Below are positions 1 to 12,186 of a stretch of DNA of 64,000 nt, piece by piece. A program made the position numbers and the translations under genes. The notes under the pieces were generated by a model, which did not search any database, had not been told where the DNA came from, and saw only the letters and a list, made by a program, of their open reading frames with translations. The DNA lies in contig JAYKKT010000074.1 in NCBI GenBank assembly GCA_036023115.1, forward strand, positions 9,546,501 to 9,610,500, in the 5' to 3' direction. The first letter of the stretch is position 1. Every line of letters starts with the position of its first letter. Origin of the DNA: Brasenia schreberi. Its lineage: Eukaryota > Streptophyta > Magnoliopsida > Nymphaeales > Cabombaceae.

Positions 1-697
1 TCTTTGTTGATAAGCAAGATGCGGTTAGGCAGAGCACTACCTGATAGGCACACCCCAGGTATCGATCCTGGGAGCTTCAACTTGAATGGTGCTTTAAGTC
101 CAACCCCTAACCATAAGACCTCCAGAAATACCGCAGACCGACATTTTTATCAAAGGACCAGATGGAAGAATGTGACCAAGAGACATTGCTACGATTAAAG
201 CATACGGACAAAGAGTGAAACTTTAATTGTTTCTTGATTCAAAAATAGTTGATGGCATGAGTTTTACATCTGCACTGAATTATAATGGCTACAGAGAAGA
301 AAGGGAACCAAATCAAATTATAGTTATGTACTGTGGCCACATTAAAACTCCACCCATGCATAGCCGGTCCCAAGCCCAGATAAAGGAGGGTTGTGTTAGG
401 CTTCCGACAGGTAGCGTAAAACTTTATCGGATTTTATACTATAGATTACACAAATTATGAGCATTGCGTTGGGGCATCTCCTCTTAGCGACGCGTTGTAG
501 AGCTCAAAATCAGTGAAAAGTAAGCAATGACATCTACATTTTCACTCGGATGTAGTGAATCAAATGCAGACGATTCCCACATCATCGATGGGTGTGAGTA
601 AAGAAGTTAGTCCCACTACATTGGTGCCCAAATATAGTGAAAAAATTGAACAGAGGGTCTCCACATTTTCAGTATGGATGAATCCAGGGGATAAGAA
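1..697. other. Unassigned left edge, with a weak tRNA-like stretch
   Basis: No gene is recognised here. Bases about 20-75 look tRNA-like: a box-A-like GGCAGAGCAC is followed by a box-B-like GGTATCGATCC with short flanking complementarity (CCCAGG/CCTGGG). It does not fold into an obvious full cloverleaf, so a tRNA relic or SINE head is more likely than a working tRNA gene. The open frames in this stretch are short and lack recognisable domains. Confidence 0.3.
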
Positions 698-2970
698 AGC
701 TAGTCCTATATAATAAGATTCGTATTGGTTCTTGGAATATCGGACCATTATTCGGTAAGCTAATGGAGGTGGTAAATACTATGATTCAGAGAAAGATTCA
801 TATCCTATATTTACAAGAGACAAAGTGGGTTGAACAAAAAGCAAAGGAGATTGAGGATACATGTTTTAAATTATGATATTTAGGAAAGGAAAAGACTCGA
901 AATAGAATTGGTATTATCATAAATAAAGATTTAAAGCATAGTGTAGTAGACATAACAATATGCTGACCAAATCATGACGTTGAAATTAGTGCTAGGTGCA
1001 AAGGTTTTTAATATAGTTTATGGTTATGCACCCTAAGTAGGACTAGAAGATAGTATAAAGACTTTTTGAGAGGAGTTAGATAAGGTGATTCAAAAATTCC
1101 ATAAAGGGAGATGATTTATTTAGGAAGAGACTTAAATGGACATGTCGGTAAAGAGGCATTAGGATATCAAGGTATTCATGAAAACTTTGGTTTTGGTGAT
1201 ATAAAGGAGGAAGGTAGGGAGATTTTAAATTTTGTTATGGCATTTCATATCTTTATAGTCAATACAATCCTCAAAATACGAGATAAACATTTAATTACTT
1301 ATGAGAGTGTCTTATCACAAACACAATTTGATTATTTTGTTTGTAGGGAAAAAATAGAGTGTGTTATAAAGATTGCAAGGTAATTTAAGGAGAAAACTTA
1401 ACCACCCAACATCGACTCTTAGTTATGGATTTACAAATAAAAAAATGGACAAAGAAGAAAAGAGTGCATCAAGCTATTCGGACTAAATGGTGGAACCTCA
1501 AAAGTAAGAAAGAAGATATATTTAAACAGAAAGTCCTTCAAGAAGATGTTTAGAATTATGTTGGTACACCCTGTGATATGTGGAACAATATGGCTATACA
1601 TATTAGGAAAATGGCGAAAGATGTGTTAGATGAATCTAAGGGAGGTGTAACGACACAAAAAGAAGCATGGTGGTAGAGTGAGGTAGTGCAAAATAAAATC
1701 AAAGCAAAGAGGATATGTTATAAATTACATTATGCTAAGAAAACTTGTGAAACTTTAGAGGCTTATAAGGAAGGAAAGAAGGAAGCGAAAAAGGTTGTGA
1801 GTGAAGCAAAAGCTAAAATTTGGGAGGATTTATATAAAAAAACTCAACTCAAAAGAGGGTGAAAGAGATATTTTTGGGATAGTTAGGGTTTGAGATAAGA
1901 AAACTAAAGATCTTAATTATGTTAGATGCATCAAGGACGAGGATGAAAAAATTCTAGTAGCAAATGATGATATAAGAAATAGATGGAAAAACAATTTTTA
2001 TAAGCTTTTTAATGAAAATAAAGATGTTAGTATTAGCTTAGGAGAGTTAGCCAAATCAGAAAAGTATATAAACCACAATTTCTACCGACGTATTCAAAAG
2101 AATAAAGTCAAAGAGGCTCTTAAACATATGAAGGGTGGTAAATCGGTAGGACCAGACAATATTCCTATAAGTTTAGAAAATAATAGAAGAAATAGGAATC
2201 ACTTGGCTCACAAGACTATTTAATAAAATATAGAGAAACCAAAATATGTCCGAGGAATAGAGAGCGAGTACACTTATATCTATATATAAGAACAAGGGAG
2301 ACATTCAGAATTGTGTGAATTATCGAGGTATCAAGTTAATGAGCCATACTATGAAATTGTGGGAAAGAATTATCGAATGTAGGTTAAGACAAGTATCAAT
2401 TACACCAGAGAACCAATTTGGATTCATGCCAAGCAGATCTACTGTTGATGCAATTCACCTTTTGAGACGTCTTATGAAATATTTTAGAGCAAAAAAGAAA
2501 AACCTTCACATGATATTTATTGATGTAGAAAAAGCTTATGATAGGATATCGATGGGGGTTCTTTGGAGAACTTTAGAAAAAAGAGGTATCCCATTGACAT
2601 ACATTAACCTTATAAGAGACATGTACGATGGTGCAAAAACATGTGTGAGGACTCATGAAGGAATAACAGACTTCTTTGAAGTTAATAATATTGGGTTACA
2701 TAAAAGATCAACTTTAAGTCCATATTTATTTATAATGGTGATTGATGAGTTAACAAAACATATTCAAGATGAAGTGCCTTGGTGTATTTTATTTGCATAT
2801 GACATTATGTTAGTGGAGGAGTATAAGAAAAAAGTTAATAGAAAATTGGAACTATAGAGAGAAACATTAGAAAGCAAAGGCCTCCGACTTAGTAGAACAA
2901 AGACAGAATATATGGGATGTAAGTTTCATCGTTTGGTTACTTAAGAGGACATAGAAATTAAAATTGGCTA
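698..2970 (+). mobile_element. Decayed RTE-clade LINE (copy 1), 3' end missing
   Basis: The stretch encodes, in broken frames, an APE-type endonuclease followed by a reverse transcriptase. Visible endonuclease pieces are IRIGSWNIG (about 718-744) and GRDLNGHVGKE (about 1120-1155). The RT part starts near NYRGIKLMSHTMKLWERIIE (from 2315) and runs through [16 protein letters not shown] and FIDVEKAYDRIS. The catalytic box reads LFAYDIMLVEE, so the second residue of the usual FADD core is changed to Tyr. Many stops and frameshifts make it non-coding. It stops near 2970, before the 3' region and TTG-repeat tail seen in the copy at 34.6-37.5 kb. Nucleotide similarity to that copy is high through the shared part. 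Confidence 0.9.
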
Positions 2971-3740
2971 ATTTCAGGGTTGTCTTATTTAGGGTTCTTG
3001 AGAAAATCCCTCTCAAGCGAGTTCAGCTTGGCTCCCGAAAAGAATAGTGAGCCATTCATGAAGATGTCCAACCTCTTCGGCTAGTAGTTAGCTAGAAAGC
3101 GAGTTGAGCAACAAACAAGGGGTTGCTCACTTATTTGGCTCATTTAAAATCATATTTAAACGTGAAAATATGATTATAAACCTCAGAATTTCCTCACAAA
3201 TCGAAGAAAACCATTTTCCCTTTTCTTATTTTTGCTAATTTCAGGTCGGTGGCTTGTGACCTACCCCAGATAGATTGGCTTGGTCAAACGGCATAAGGTC
3301 TATCAATATAATAAATGAAGCCTCAATAAAATATTGGAATTGTGAATGAAACAGTTAATTTCAAATTAACAATATGAGATTTTTCTAAGGCTTTCTCTCT
3401 GAGTTTTGGTCAACCGTAGATGAAGGACAAAGCAAAGGAAAAGGAAACACACAAACTTATTGGTCGTCAGCTTTCTCTCTTTATTGCGTGCATGAGATCC
3501 CACTGGTGCTGAAAATAACACTTTGAAGCACACTGTCTTGTTCTGGACCTCTCTCGCTATTGTCTCTTTCATTGGTAGGTGAAGCTTATGAAACACTCTA
3601 AAGCTTCCCTTGGAAATATTTTCAAAGGCGCTAACAAAACCTCCTAAATAAGTCCGATAAATGGTTTAAATGGCCAACTAACAGCCGGGAAAAAACCACA
3701 AGAAATTCGAATTTTTTGGAATGTTGCACTGAAGGTGGAA
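2971..3740. other. Intergenic, nothing recognised
   Basis: AT-rich sequence with only short open frames and no recognisable domain or element boundary. It directly follows the broken LINE and precedes a SINE copy. Confidence 0.4.
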
Positions 3741-3930
3741 TACAACAACTAAGCCTTTTTCTCATATTAGATGGGGTCGACTAGATGGATTGTTTGTTTT
3801 CACATAACCCTATCATAATTTATAGAATCAACAGTAAATAAGTCCGACAAAGTTGTACAGAGACTGTTGAAAGACTAACGCAACCGTCCTTTATCCGGGT
3901 TTGAGACCGATCATGCAAGGGTGATCCCTA
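3741..3930 (-). mobile_element. SINE with RTE-like 3' tail, copy 1
   Basis: Read on the minus strand, it has a head containing GGGATCACCCTTGCATGA, a middle with CCCGGATAAAGGACGG, and a tail similar to the RTE LINE 3' end: ACAAACAATCCATCTAG, then CGACCCCATCTA, then AAAAAGGCTTAGTTGTTG. The same order occurs at 12207-12404 and, with a different tail, at 29481-29741. No clear target duplication was found for this copy, so the borders are approximate. Confidence 0.65.
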
Positions 3931-5702
3931 AAACTAATATGTTCAAATGGGTCAAGAAGAAGAAGAAGACCCTTAAAACATGTAAAATATGGTCTTTAGT
4001 TTGTTGAATTAATATAAAAAATACAACTTAAAGTGTGAAGTCTTTTTCTTTTTTTCTTCTCATATACCGAAAACAGTTGGCATGGAGAGAGTCTTGAGCA
4101 GGTAGAGATGGTGAAGACGGATCTCTCCAAACAACTCTTTAAGAAGAAGAGTTCGACTTACCTAGGTGACATTTCATACCAAATAAACATTGGTCAAAGA
4201 CCTTGCAAGCGAGGTTTCTATCTACTAAATTTTCCAGTTGATGGCTTCGATCCCTCGAAAGATGGTTTCTTTCAAACATGAGTTTTCAAATATTAGCAAT
4301 GTTTTGTCATAAATTTCTATGTTAAAATATTAATTGGTAAACCGTACAACCTGAAATGCTCGTCACGTTATATAAGAAGTCCAAGGGCCGCCCATTGTAC
4401 TGGATTGGGAACGTTGGTCGGTAAGACCTTGGTAGATCCAACTTAGCCGAACATATATAACCATTCATTATATTTTGGATTACGGCACCGGCGACGACGA
4501 CGATGATAATGTAGCTTAGACATGAACAGTTCCGGTTTGCCCTGAATTCATAATGAACTGCAACTAAACTGGATCCCACTCAGTTCGAGTTTAACGGTTT
4601 AGAACCATCGATTGTAATTTAAAAAAAAAATAAAAGATCATAAAAGCTTAAGAAACTTATAAAAATGAATAATGAAGGCACAGTTCAAGCTGCTGGTTCT
4701 GGTTGCATGAGAGAATTAACCCATAAACGAACCGATTTGGTTACTGTTTCGGGTACAATTCGGTTTGGTTCAAATTGTGAACCGAACATGTCTAATGCAG
4801 CTCTAAGAAGCATTAGTACAAGCATTCTTGCTTCATAAGCACATTTAAGTGTAAAATAGCTTATCTTTTTATTTTATAAAGTAATATAGCTTCATTCATG
4901 CTAAAAGTCTTAATGGTTCTGGTTCTAGTTTCGAGTTGGTTTCTGAAAATCATTAACCGTAACCGAACTGAAAGATCTCCAGTTCTGAGGATTCGATCAG
5001 TTCCACGGCCAGCTCGGTTCCTGTTCCAAGCCATCCATCTCTACTTAAATTCAATGCATTTATTGCCAAAATAAGAGGTTCCCGTTTTAGTGTCATCTGA
5101 CTACGAAGAATTACCAGACCTAGGAATCGGTTCTTCACCAAAAAACAATCACTAATTCAGCTTTAGCATGCTTTTAACTTGCACATAACCGCTTATTCTC
5201 TTCCTCTCCATTTACTTCTCTCTTTCATGCTTGATTTAGTCGCAAATTATCTGCATTCTTCTTTGCAGATATTTATACATAAAGTTTGATAATTTATCTC
5301 TTAAGATATTCATACAGATTTATGAGCTTCATCTAAAAGGGGCATTACTCACTGAATGATGAGTGAGTGCATCTAAATACATGCGAGTGAAAGTCCAAAA
5401 GCAAAATCGAATGAGATATCCAAAGTTTCTGAACTGTGTTAAAAACGAAAAACAGAAGCTAATTAACTAAACACTAAAAACAGTAAAATGAACTCTTCTG
5501 TAATGAAAAGCAGGCTTTAAGAAGAAAACTTTAAAAGATTATGGTATCAGAACAACACCAACTTTGGTCGCTATATATGTATGCATGCATCACAGCCACA
5601 CGGGCTCGCGCGCGCGCACACACACACACACTAACGCGTGAGACTGAAAATGACCGAATGAACGACCTGAAATTTATCAAAACTCCATTCGAAGCATTTT
5701 TT

Positions 5703-5734
<32 letters not shown>

Positions 5735-6534
5735 TTTTGTCATAAACTAACATTAAGAGTTCGATTAATGCAGAAAATTCAGCGAATTTCGCGCCATTCA
5801 ATTAATAGCAGCACTACCAAGAAAGTTAACTCATCAATTTGCAGTATTAATTAAACAAACTTAATTGGGGACCTTAAAGCCCTTTATATAATCACATATC
5901 CCCTTGCTTCGAGTTCAGATTAGATTCCCTTACCTCCTAATTACTTTCATTTTAGCAAATAACCATCACATTTGGCAAGGAGCACGTGCATTTACGCTAA
6001 TTCCTACATTTACGCGCCTAGATGAACTCTTTTCTTCTTGTGCATGTGGATTTGGCTAGTGGTATGTGAAATACTTCATAGTATTACTATTAATGCCTCT
6101 CAATGGATCAAATCTCAAATCTGATAGCAACTTCAATTCGTAATGATGGATCCAGAAAGTTACAACTACAACAGAAAGATTGGCACTTAGAAATGGTTAA
6201 TTATCTTCCAAATAATAATTAAATACTCCATTAAATCGAGTTTCTAATAGCGACTTCCATGGCCTTGGCCATTGGTGAATGAATATTTTGGAAGGTGGAT
6301 GAGAGTTGAGACTTCGAGAACAAAAATTTGATGCTGTTCACTTGGTGGCGGTTTTCTGCACTTAGAAATTTTCAGGTGAGACGGTCTCCATATATAAATT
6401 TTCAAGAATTTCAGACTTGGACTTTTGTTTTGGTAAATTTTAATGAGCAGTCACCTCTCTCCATTCATGAATAGGTCTGCCACTGGACTGGATTGTTCTT
6501 AATAGCTATCGAGAGGATGATCTGTTGGAATGTT

Positions 6535-6540
<6 letters not shown>
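3931..6540. other. Intergenic DNA with short simple repeats
   Basis: No gene is recognised. The stretch around 4470-5140 is rich in AACCG/GGTTC words (for example near 4730-4790), typical of old non-autonomous DNA elements, but no borders could be fixed. Simple repeats include (CA)n at about 5617-5631 and (GA)n at about 5714-5733. Both sit inside overlapping low-complexity open frames that are not believable genes. Confidence 0.4.
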
Positions 6541-6615
<75 letters not shown>

Positions 6616-6625
6616 ATATATATAT
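6541..6625. repeat. (CT)n microsatellite
   Basis: About 75 bp of nearly pure CT dinucleotides, with one TTT interruption near 6600, followed by a short (TA)n run. Apparent open frames across it on both strands (Ser-Leu or Arg-Glu repeats) are artefacts of the dinucleotide repeat. Confidence 0.95.
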
Positions 6626-8094
6626 ATAATGATTGGATCTGCCAACCACTCACTCTGTCCATGTCCGACCATTGTTGATGAATGTAACAACATTGCTTTT
6701 TTTAATATTTTAAAAATCTTTCACAAGTTTTAAATTATACTTATGTCATAAAAAAACAAAGGATGAACACAAATGAACATGTCAAAAGTGGATAAGATCT
6801 GATATTTTCTGTATAAGTAACCATCTTTAGACCTCATTTGTTGCATGGTGTATCATCGAATATTTTGGACATACTTTGAAAATGCCCGAATATAATTTTA
6901 AATGCGATGGTTGGCAGTAACTGCACGTAGCTAATTAGGTGAATGAATACTTAGAACATTTATATTCCTAACGAAAGCTAAACATCTAACCAACCAACCC
7001 AACGAGAGTTGGTCATCTTCCTCCATAAACTCGGAATCTTTTCCATATTCAGCTCATCCGCTCATTCGATCTGAGCCGAGTGTGAACATAATGAGCGAAG
7101 ATAAACAAGCTGAGCATAAGTTGCTCTTCTTAGAATTAAAAAAGAATCTAGTTTTGATTGTATAATTTTCATTTAAAATATAATAGTTCTTCGACATTTA
7201 TTGAAATTTTGAGACATTGTGGTTCAATTTCGCATGCTTTTCAAGCTGCGTCTGGTCGCTGTCCTTATTTATACACGCCCGGTCTCAAATAGGTACATAC
7301 ACACGTTAACAGATTTCTACTTACATCGAATCCTAACTTGAAGTTTCAAACCACATGTAAAATTATTTTATATGCCAAACGTGGTATATATGAATTTTAT
7401 GCAACTGTAAATGTATAATATCTTTCGGTGCATAATCTCATATAAACATATCTATTGTTCAAATTTTTTATGATAATTAAGATAATAAAACAAAAGGCAT
7501 GCAAAGTATAAAAGTGTAATGGTACTCTTAATTCAAATTTCTATGGTTGATCATATCAATCGACCAGTAAAAATATTTATACAAGATTATACATCGAAAG
7601 GCATTATGTGTTTATTATTATCTTTTTTATGTAAATAGTAGCTGGTCTAAAATCTCTTTTGGGGTGAGGCAAATAACCTTGAATGGTTTTGGGTGGGACT
7701 AACTATTATATATATCCCATGGATCCCATCATGAGCTATAGACTTTAAGTTAATTTTAGAAATTTTGAGTACAGCGAATGCCTCACCTCGGCTCAATGTA
7801 AACCCACCACTACAAGTGATACGAACTTGTCTTTGTTGGAGCATGAGAACCGATGCTCATCCCAAAGAAGTTTTGCAAAGAAGTTTTGCACTACATGTTA
7901 TTTTACCTCAACTTAAAGAAAATTAGATCCATCGCTCAGTTTGATACTTTATTTATTTATCCAAAGAAGTTTTGCATTTTTCTTTTTAAAAGAGTTTTAT
8001 ACTTAAAAATGATGTTTGATTGAGTAATGTTTACGTTGCCTCAAAAAGTATATTTCTAACATATCGAGGAGGAAATCTCAAAAAGTATATTTCT
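6626..8094. other. Intergenic DNA with one inverted-repeat block
   Basis: No gene is recognised. Around 7413-7445 the sequence ATAATATCTTTCGGTGCATA is mirrored near 7573-7605 (ATACATCGAAAGGCATTAT), which gives a loose hairpin about 190 bp across. A related motif (GATTATGCACCGAAAG) occurs at 58220-58240, so this is probably a small MITE family. A short direct repeat of AAGAAGTTTTGCA occurs near 7865-7890. Confidence 0.4.
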
Positions 8095-8230
8095 AAGCAG
8101 TTTTGGTACGATGTTAAGGGCATTTGGATGGGGAAGGGGGAGCCCAACACCCACACTCACGCATGCACTCGCCGGGAGTCAAACTCACCACCAGTAGCAG
8201 TGCATACCCTGCCTCCCGTTGTACCAAAAA
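8095..8230 (-). repeat. tRNA-related SINE-like fragment
   Basis: On the minus strand there is a box-B-like GAGTTTGACTCCC preceded by GGTATGCACTGC, similar in layout to the stretch at 12480-12600 (GAGTTCGAATC, then GGCATGCATACC). There is no cloverleaf and no clear target duplication. It is probably a worn tRNA-derived SINE. Confidence 0.3.
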
Positions 8231-8454
8231 AAAGATACTCTAATCTGAGTGGGTGCCGAAAAGTTGATATACAAGGTCGATGTGAGGCAATCTGGTAATA
8301 AAAAAATATGACCATCAAGAGGACACCGGACCACCGGGGCCACACCCTCTCACCACCCTCAGTAGAAGGAAGATATCATTGTTGAATCAAATTTTTGCTC
8401 AATGTAGCCGCCATCGAAATCAACAAAAACATTAAGAAGACTGAATTTCATTTC

Positions 8455-9250
8455 GCACAATAAATCCTAAGGGAAGCGAGCATCTGATTTTCTTGATCAA
8501 AACAAAGTACATGAATATTCAATCTTCTCATAACTAGTGCAAATATCAACTTAAGCACTTGATTCACGGGTACGCATACTTACATAATTCAACTTGAACA
8601 CATGATTCATTAATTTTCTCTTATGAAGTGGCAATCGATCTCAATATATTCGGTTCATTCATGATAAACAAGGTTGGATGCAATCTGCATTACTGTTTTA
8701 CTGTCATATTCTAGACATAGAAGCAAAAAAAATTATCCTTTGTCATGTATAATGTCTGAGCCATTATAGCTTGAGGCTCTGAGGTAAAGGGTTGATCACT
8801 TAATCGTGACTCTAAGCCCTCTGGTTCTAATATTTGTACTTTGTGATGAAGTCTCTTGTCCTTTTCTTCTAAAGAGAGATGTCCACAACCTCTGCCACAA
8901 AGAATGTATCCTCCTCTACCACGGTTAGGGTGGTACAAGTTTTTATTTTAACCTTTGTGACATTTTCTTTCCTCCTATCTTTCTCTCTAAGAAGCAAGGA
9001 GTAAGTTGTGGCCAACGAAAGTAGTTATTCTCTTCCTAGAATATTGACTTTAACAACTTCGTACTGAGAGTTAACTCCTCATAATAAATCAAATATATTT
9101 CGCTTTTCAACTTCTTCCTATCTTTCTTTAAAACATGTAAGACACTTATTTATATAAAATTGTAATTCATCCAACAATCCATGCAAATCAACATAATACT
9201 CACTAAAAGTCCAAGTCCCTAACGAGAGTAACCGTGCAGTGCATAATTAG
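8455..9250 (-). mobile_element. Collapsed Ty1/copia relic (gag and RNase H only)
   Basis: Read on the minus strand, 9200-9040 gives a Copia gag piece (SEYYVDLHGLLDELQF, then LLWGVNSQYE) that matches the gag of the element at 63.2-63.5 kb. Near 8940-8880 is a zinc-knuckle-like LCGRGCGHLS, and 8705-8600 gives an RNase H end (IASN, then EYIEIDCHFIREKI). Protease, integrase and RT are absent, so a large internal deletion has joined the ends. All frames are broken. Confidence 0.7.
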
Positions 9251-9419
9251 CATAGTAGATTTTAATGGTTATTTATCTCGTTATCTATCTCTAACTATGG
9301 TTATACAGTCTATAAAATGTTGACATGAATCTGTACAAAGTAAAAATCTTTCGCTTTTATGAATCTTAACGGAAGGTTGCATCTTGATCTTTCCTTGCAC
9401 TATCGAATGCCTTGATATA

Positions 9420-9774
9420 CTATAATGGTATCATGCACGGTAAACATGTCTCAGCATCTTGTTCCAAAGCAAGAGAAAGAGAACTGCCCGAGTCCATTCG
9501 AAAATAACTCCTGAAATCTTTTTGATAGGAATCCACATATCCACAATGCATGAAACCCGTTATGAACCGTATTAAGCTCGTGCATATCCATGAGAACAGG
9601 AGTCCGGTTGCTAACGGGCATGGTGCATCGAACAAAGGAGGCGATTTGGGAAGTCGTAGAGCATAGAGGTGCATGATCAAGTACCGCCAAACATTCAATT
9701 ATTTCAAGCGCAATGCACGCGATTTTGAAATGAGTGAGTGTAAAACCCTCGTTCAGCTTACACTTAGAATTCAA
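9420..9774 (-). other. Unrecognised open frames upstream of the Copia relic
   Basis: Two overlapping minus-strand frames of 92 and 107 codons cover this stretch. Their translations contain no motif that I recognise. The position, between PIR exon 1 and a Copia gag relic on the same strand, fits either PIR intron 1 or 5' sequence of the relic. I would not call it a gene. Confidence 0.25.
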
Positions 9775-9918
9775 ACTTGTTTGATACTTGTCGGAAGATC
9801 ATCGGAGATCTTCCAGAAACAACAATGGCCAAAACACAAAATGCATTCCTTCAACGAATTATACAGACCAATCCTATGACTACCAACGAGTATTACATGA
9901 ACCGGAGAGCAGCAATAC

Positions 9919-9972
9919 CTCCAGGGAGAACGTAGACAGCGCCGCGATCGCCTCCTCGACCGGGACAGCCAT
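9919..9972 (-). pseudogene. PIR: Duplicate of PIROGI (CYFIP/SRA1) first coding exon, lacking promoter
   Basis: The 54-bp reading is MAVPVEEAIAALSTFSLE followed by a GTATTG splice donor. This is the intron-proximal copy in the tandem duplication. It has no promoter of its own, because the duplicated unit includes only leader sequence, and no splice acceptor in front. In a transcript starting near 10.6 kb it should stay inside intron 1 and be removed, unless its donor competes or a start site lies between the copies. It is therefore best seen as a silent exon copy. Confidence 0.7.
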
Positions 9973-10176
9973 GCCTTAAAACCCTTCTTCACCCCGACCT
10001 ACCTAAAAATATGAACCACGGGAAACTAAAAAATGCAGAACCAAACCAACCAAAAGAAAAACGATAGAATTGAACGACGAACAGAGCCAAAACACAAAAT
10101 GCATTCCTTCAACGAATTATACAGACCAATCCTATGACTACCAACGAGTATTACATGAACCGGAGAGCAGCAGTAC

Positions 10177-10230
10177 CTCCAGGGAGAACGTAGACAGCGC
10201 CGCGATCGCCTCCTCGACCGGGACAGCCAT
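10177..10230 (-). CDS. PIR: PIROGI/SRA1 (CYFIP-type WAVE complex subunit), first coding exon only
   Basis: The 18-residue reading MAVPVEEAIAALSTFSLE matches, from memory, the start of plant PIROGI/SRA1, the CYFIP-type subunit of the SCAR/WAVE complex that activates ARP2/3 actin nucleation in trichomes and pavement cells. The exon ends in a GTACTG donor. The expected next exon, which continues with an acidic stretch in known plant PIR, was not found to the left. Intron 1 is therefore longer than about 10 kb and filled with transposon relics, or the gene is truncated. A TATA-like element lies upstream near 10621-10625. The identification rests on 18 residues, though they are distinctive. This copy is preferred as the working exon because it is next to the unique promoter. 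Confidence 0.72.
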
Positions 10231-10559
10231 GCCTTAAAACCCTTCTTCACCCCGACCTACCTAAAAATATGAACCACGGGAAACTAAAAAATGCAGAACC
10301 AAACCAACCAAAAGAAAAACGATAGAATTGAACGACGAACAGAGATCCACTATACGGATAACGAAACTGAATCTATGAAATCGGAATATAATCAAACCGG
10401 TTGAAAATGCGACCGCAAAATATCCTCCAAAGAATTAAAAGCTAAGGAAAGGATTCGGTCGCTATATACAGATCCGAGGAAGAGAGAGAAAGAGAGAGAA
10501 CTGGACGTTGGAGAGATCGAGCGGTAAAGGAACGGAACGAGTGCGAGGGAAAGAGGGGG

Positions 10560-10640
10560 TACGGAGTGGTTCGTAGTGCTCAGCTCGCTGAGTAGCAAAA
10601 TGTCGAGTGATCCTGGTCTCTTATAGTAGCCCGAGGGTGC
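10560..10640 (-). promoter_or_regulatory. Probable PIR core promoter
   Basis: On the minus strand, GGGCTACTATAAGAGACC gives a TATA-like box (plus-strand 10621-10625 TTATA) about 390 bp before the ATG. It is followed by a CT-rich, GC-richer leader (10450-10560) typical of plant 5' leaders. Inferred from layout only. Confidence 0.4.
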
Positions 10641-10643
10641 GCG

Positions 10644-12186
10644 TAGAGTGTAAGCAACGGTCCCTACGTAGAGATAAAGTAAGCGTCGGCTTCGGGTCGT
10701 GGGTCCAACTACTCTTTGTGTTTCGGGTCTTCAACTTGTTGGATGCTGTGTCGTTTTTGAACTTTTCGCAATAATTTGGAAAAAATTAATACGCTGAGAG
10801 CCGTTCACTCACCTGGCAGGGTACCCAACTCAACGCGCGGGTCCTCAGTTCAATCCCGACACGATGCATACTGGCGTGACCTGCCCATATTGTATGGACA
10901 TGATGGGTTTTGAACTGATCCTACGGTCCTTAAACGGTGTCTCGTGATCCCTCGTGAAGGGTGATGTGGTTAAGTTATCTTTCAACCAAAACCAAACCAA
11001 GTAAAAAACTAGAATTGAAACTAGTAAAATTAGATGACACGTCTATCCTTTAAATATAACGCACTTTAAGTGTGTCTCATCATCCAATTTGTGAAGGATG
11101 ACATGTTTAGGTCGTATCATTTTTTAGATAAAGATGTGTTTACCATATATTTCTCTTTTAAACAGTGACATGCTCGTCCTCTAAATAAAGCACTCCTTAG
11201 ACACGGTTCATCATCATCTATTGATTTCTTTGCTTGTCTAAAATATCGATCTTACCTTTATAATTATTTTTTACCAAATTTTTATGAGTTTCATCTTAAG
11301 ATGTAGATAGAGATTGAGAGTAATAGAGAAAGAAGTTGGAAAAAAGATTAGAAGAGATTGTTGTAGCGATAAAAAAAAAGACTAAAAGTTTTGACAAAGA
11401 TTAGTTGAAAGGGGTGAGAATTAAAAAGAGATTGAGCCGTTGAGAGAGAAAACGAGATTAAAAGAGATTGTTGAAGAGAGAAATATCGAAAAAAGATTGT
11501 TGAGAAGAAAGGAAAACTTTTGTAAAAAGAAATATATGTTTAGTAAAAGAGGGTATATGAATAGGTTGTAAACTTAATACCTCACAGAATAGAGAGGGAA
11601 TATTTAAGGAACCATTCCCTGGAGAGGAACCCAATGAACCAATTTGTTACTCGATCTTAATAAGATGCATGGCATGAAAAAGGGAAACGTTACCTCTTTT
11701 CACACACACATATATTGTTTATGTATGTGTTTATAGAGATAGTGGTCAATATTCAAATCCTATTTATCTTTAAATCCATTCAAACATCTCTATCATATAG
11801 TTAACATATTCAAGAAGCAAAAATTTGAATTAAAATATTATTATACTTTATACTTTACATTTAATAGACTGTGTTTAATAAATAATTATTATTTTACCAT
11901 CTCTACCTTGAGATGATAAAGTATATATGTACATATATACAGATAAATATATGTATATACATATAAAGAGTATAAATTACTTTTGGAAAGTACTTGTTGT
12001 GGAGGAGAGGGGAGCGGAGGCCCATTGCAACAAAGGTATTTTTTACCCTTCGTACCAGCGGTAAGGCAGCTACCTTGATGCTTACAGTCCTGTAATCCAC
12101 CCAAATCAAGGTGTTTGACAATGCCGATCGGAGTCCACTGCATGCGGTGAACCCTGAGTTCTAAGAAAGAATTGTACACGAAGCAA
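10644..12186. other. Intergenic DNA between the divergent PIR and NLE genes
   Basis: No gene is recognised. Near 10830-10870 is a box-B-like CAGTTCAATCCCGAC in a SINE-like setting. The stretch 11300-11520 is a degenerate purine-rich repeat built on AGAGATTGTTG and AGATTGTTGAG words. The minus-strand open frames at 11.9-12.2 kb translate to nothing recognisable. Confidence 0.35.

Larger units (their letters stand above)
9828..10343. repeat. 258-bp tandem duplication carrying PIR exon 1
   Basis: Bases 9828-10085 are repeated head to tail as 10086-10343 with an offset of 258 bp. Differences are almost nil: by eye, only GCAGCAATACC against GCAGCAGTACC. Each unit carries, on the minus strand, part of a 5' leader, an ATG, 18 codons and a splice donor. 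The near identity implies a recent duplication. The promoter side (above 10344) is single-copy. Confidence 0.93.

Noticed and set aside
1..80. A tRNA gene at the left edge
   Set aside because: Only weak A- and B-box resemblance, with no full cloverleaf or acceptor pairing seen.
4000..5160. A gene in the GC-richer stretch with several minus-strand frames
   Set aside because: Frames are short and share no motif. The AACCG/GGTTC-rich composition fits an old non-autonomous element better.
5531..5750. Opposed open frames across 5531-5750
   Set aside because: Built on (CA)n and (GA)n runs, with no domain and no splice support.
6465..6733. Four open frames on both strands with Ser-Leu or Arg-Glu repeats
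   Set aside because: They are translations of the (CT)n microsatellite and carry no other sequence signature.
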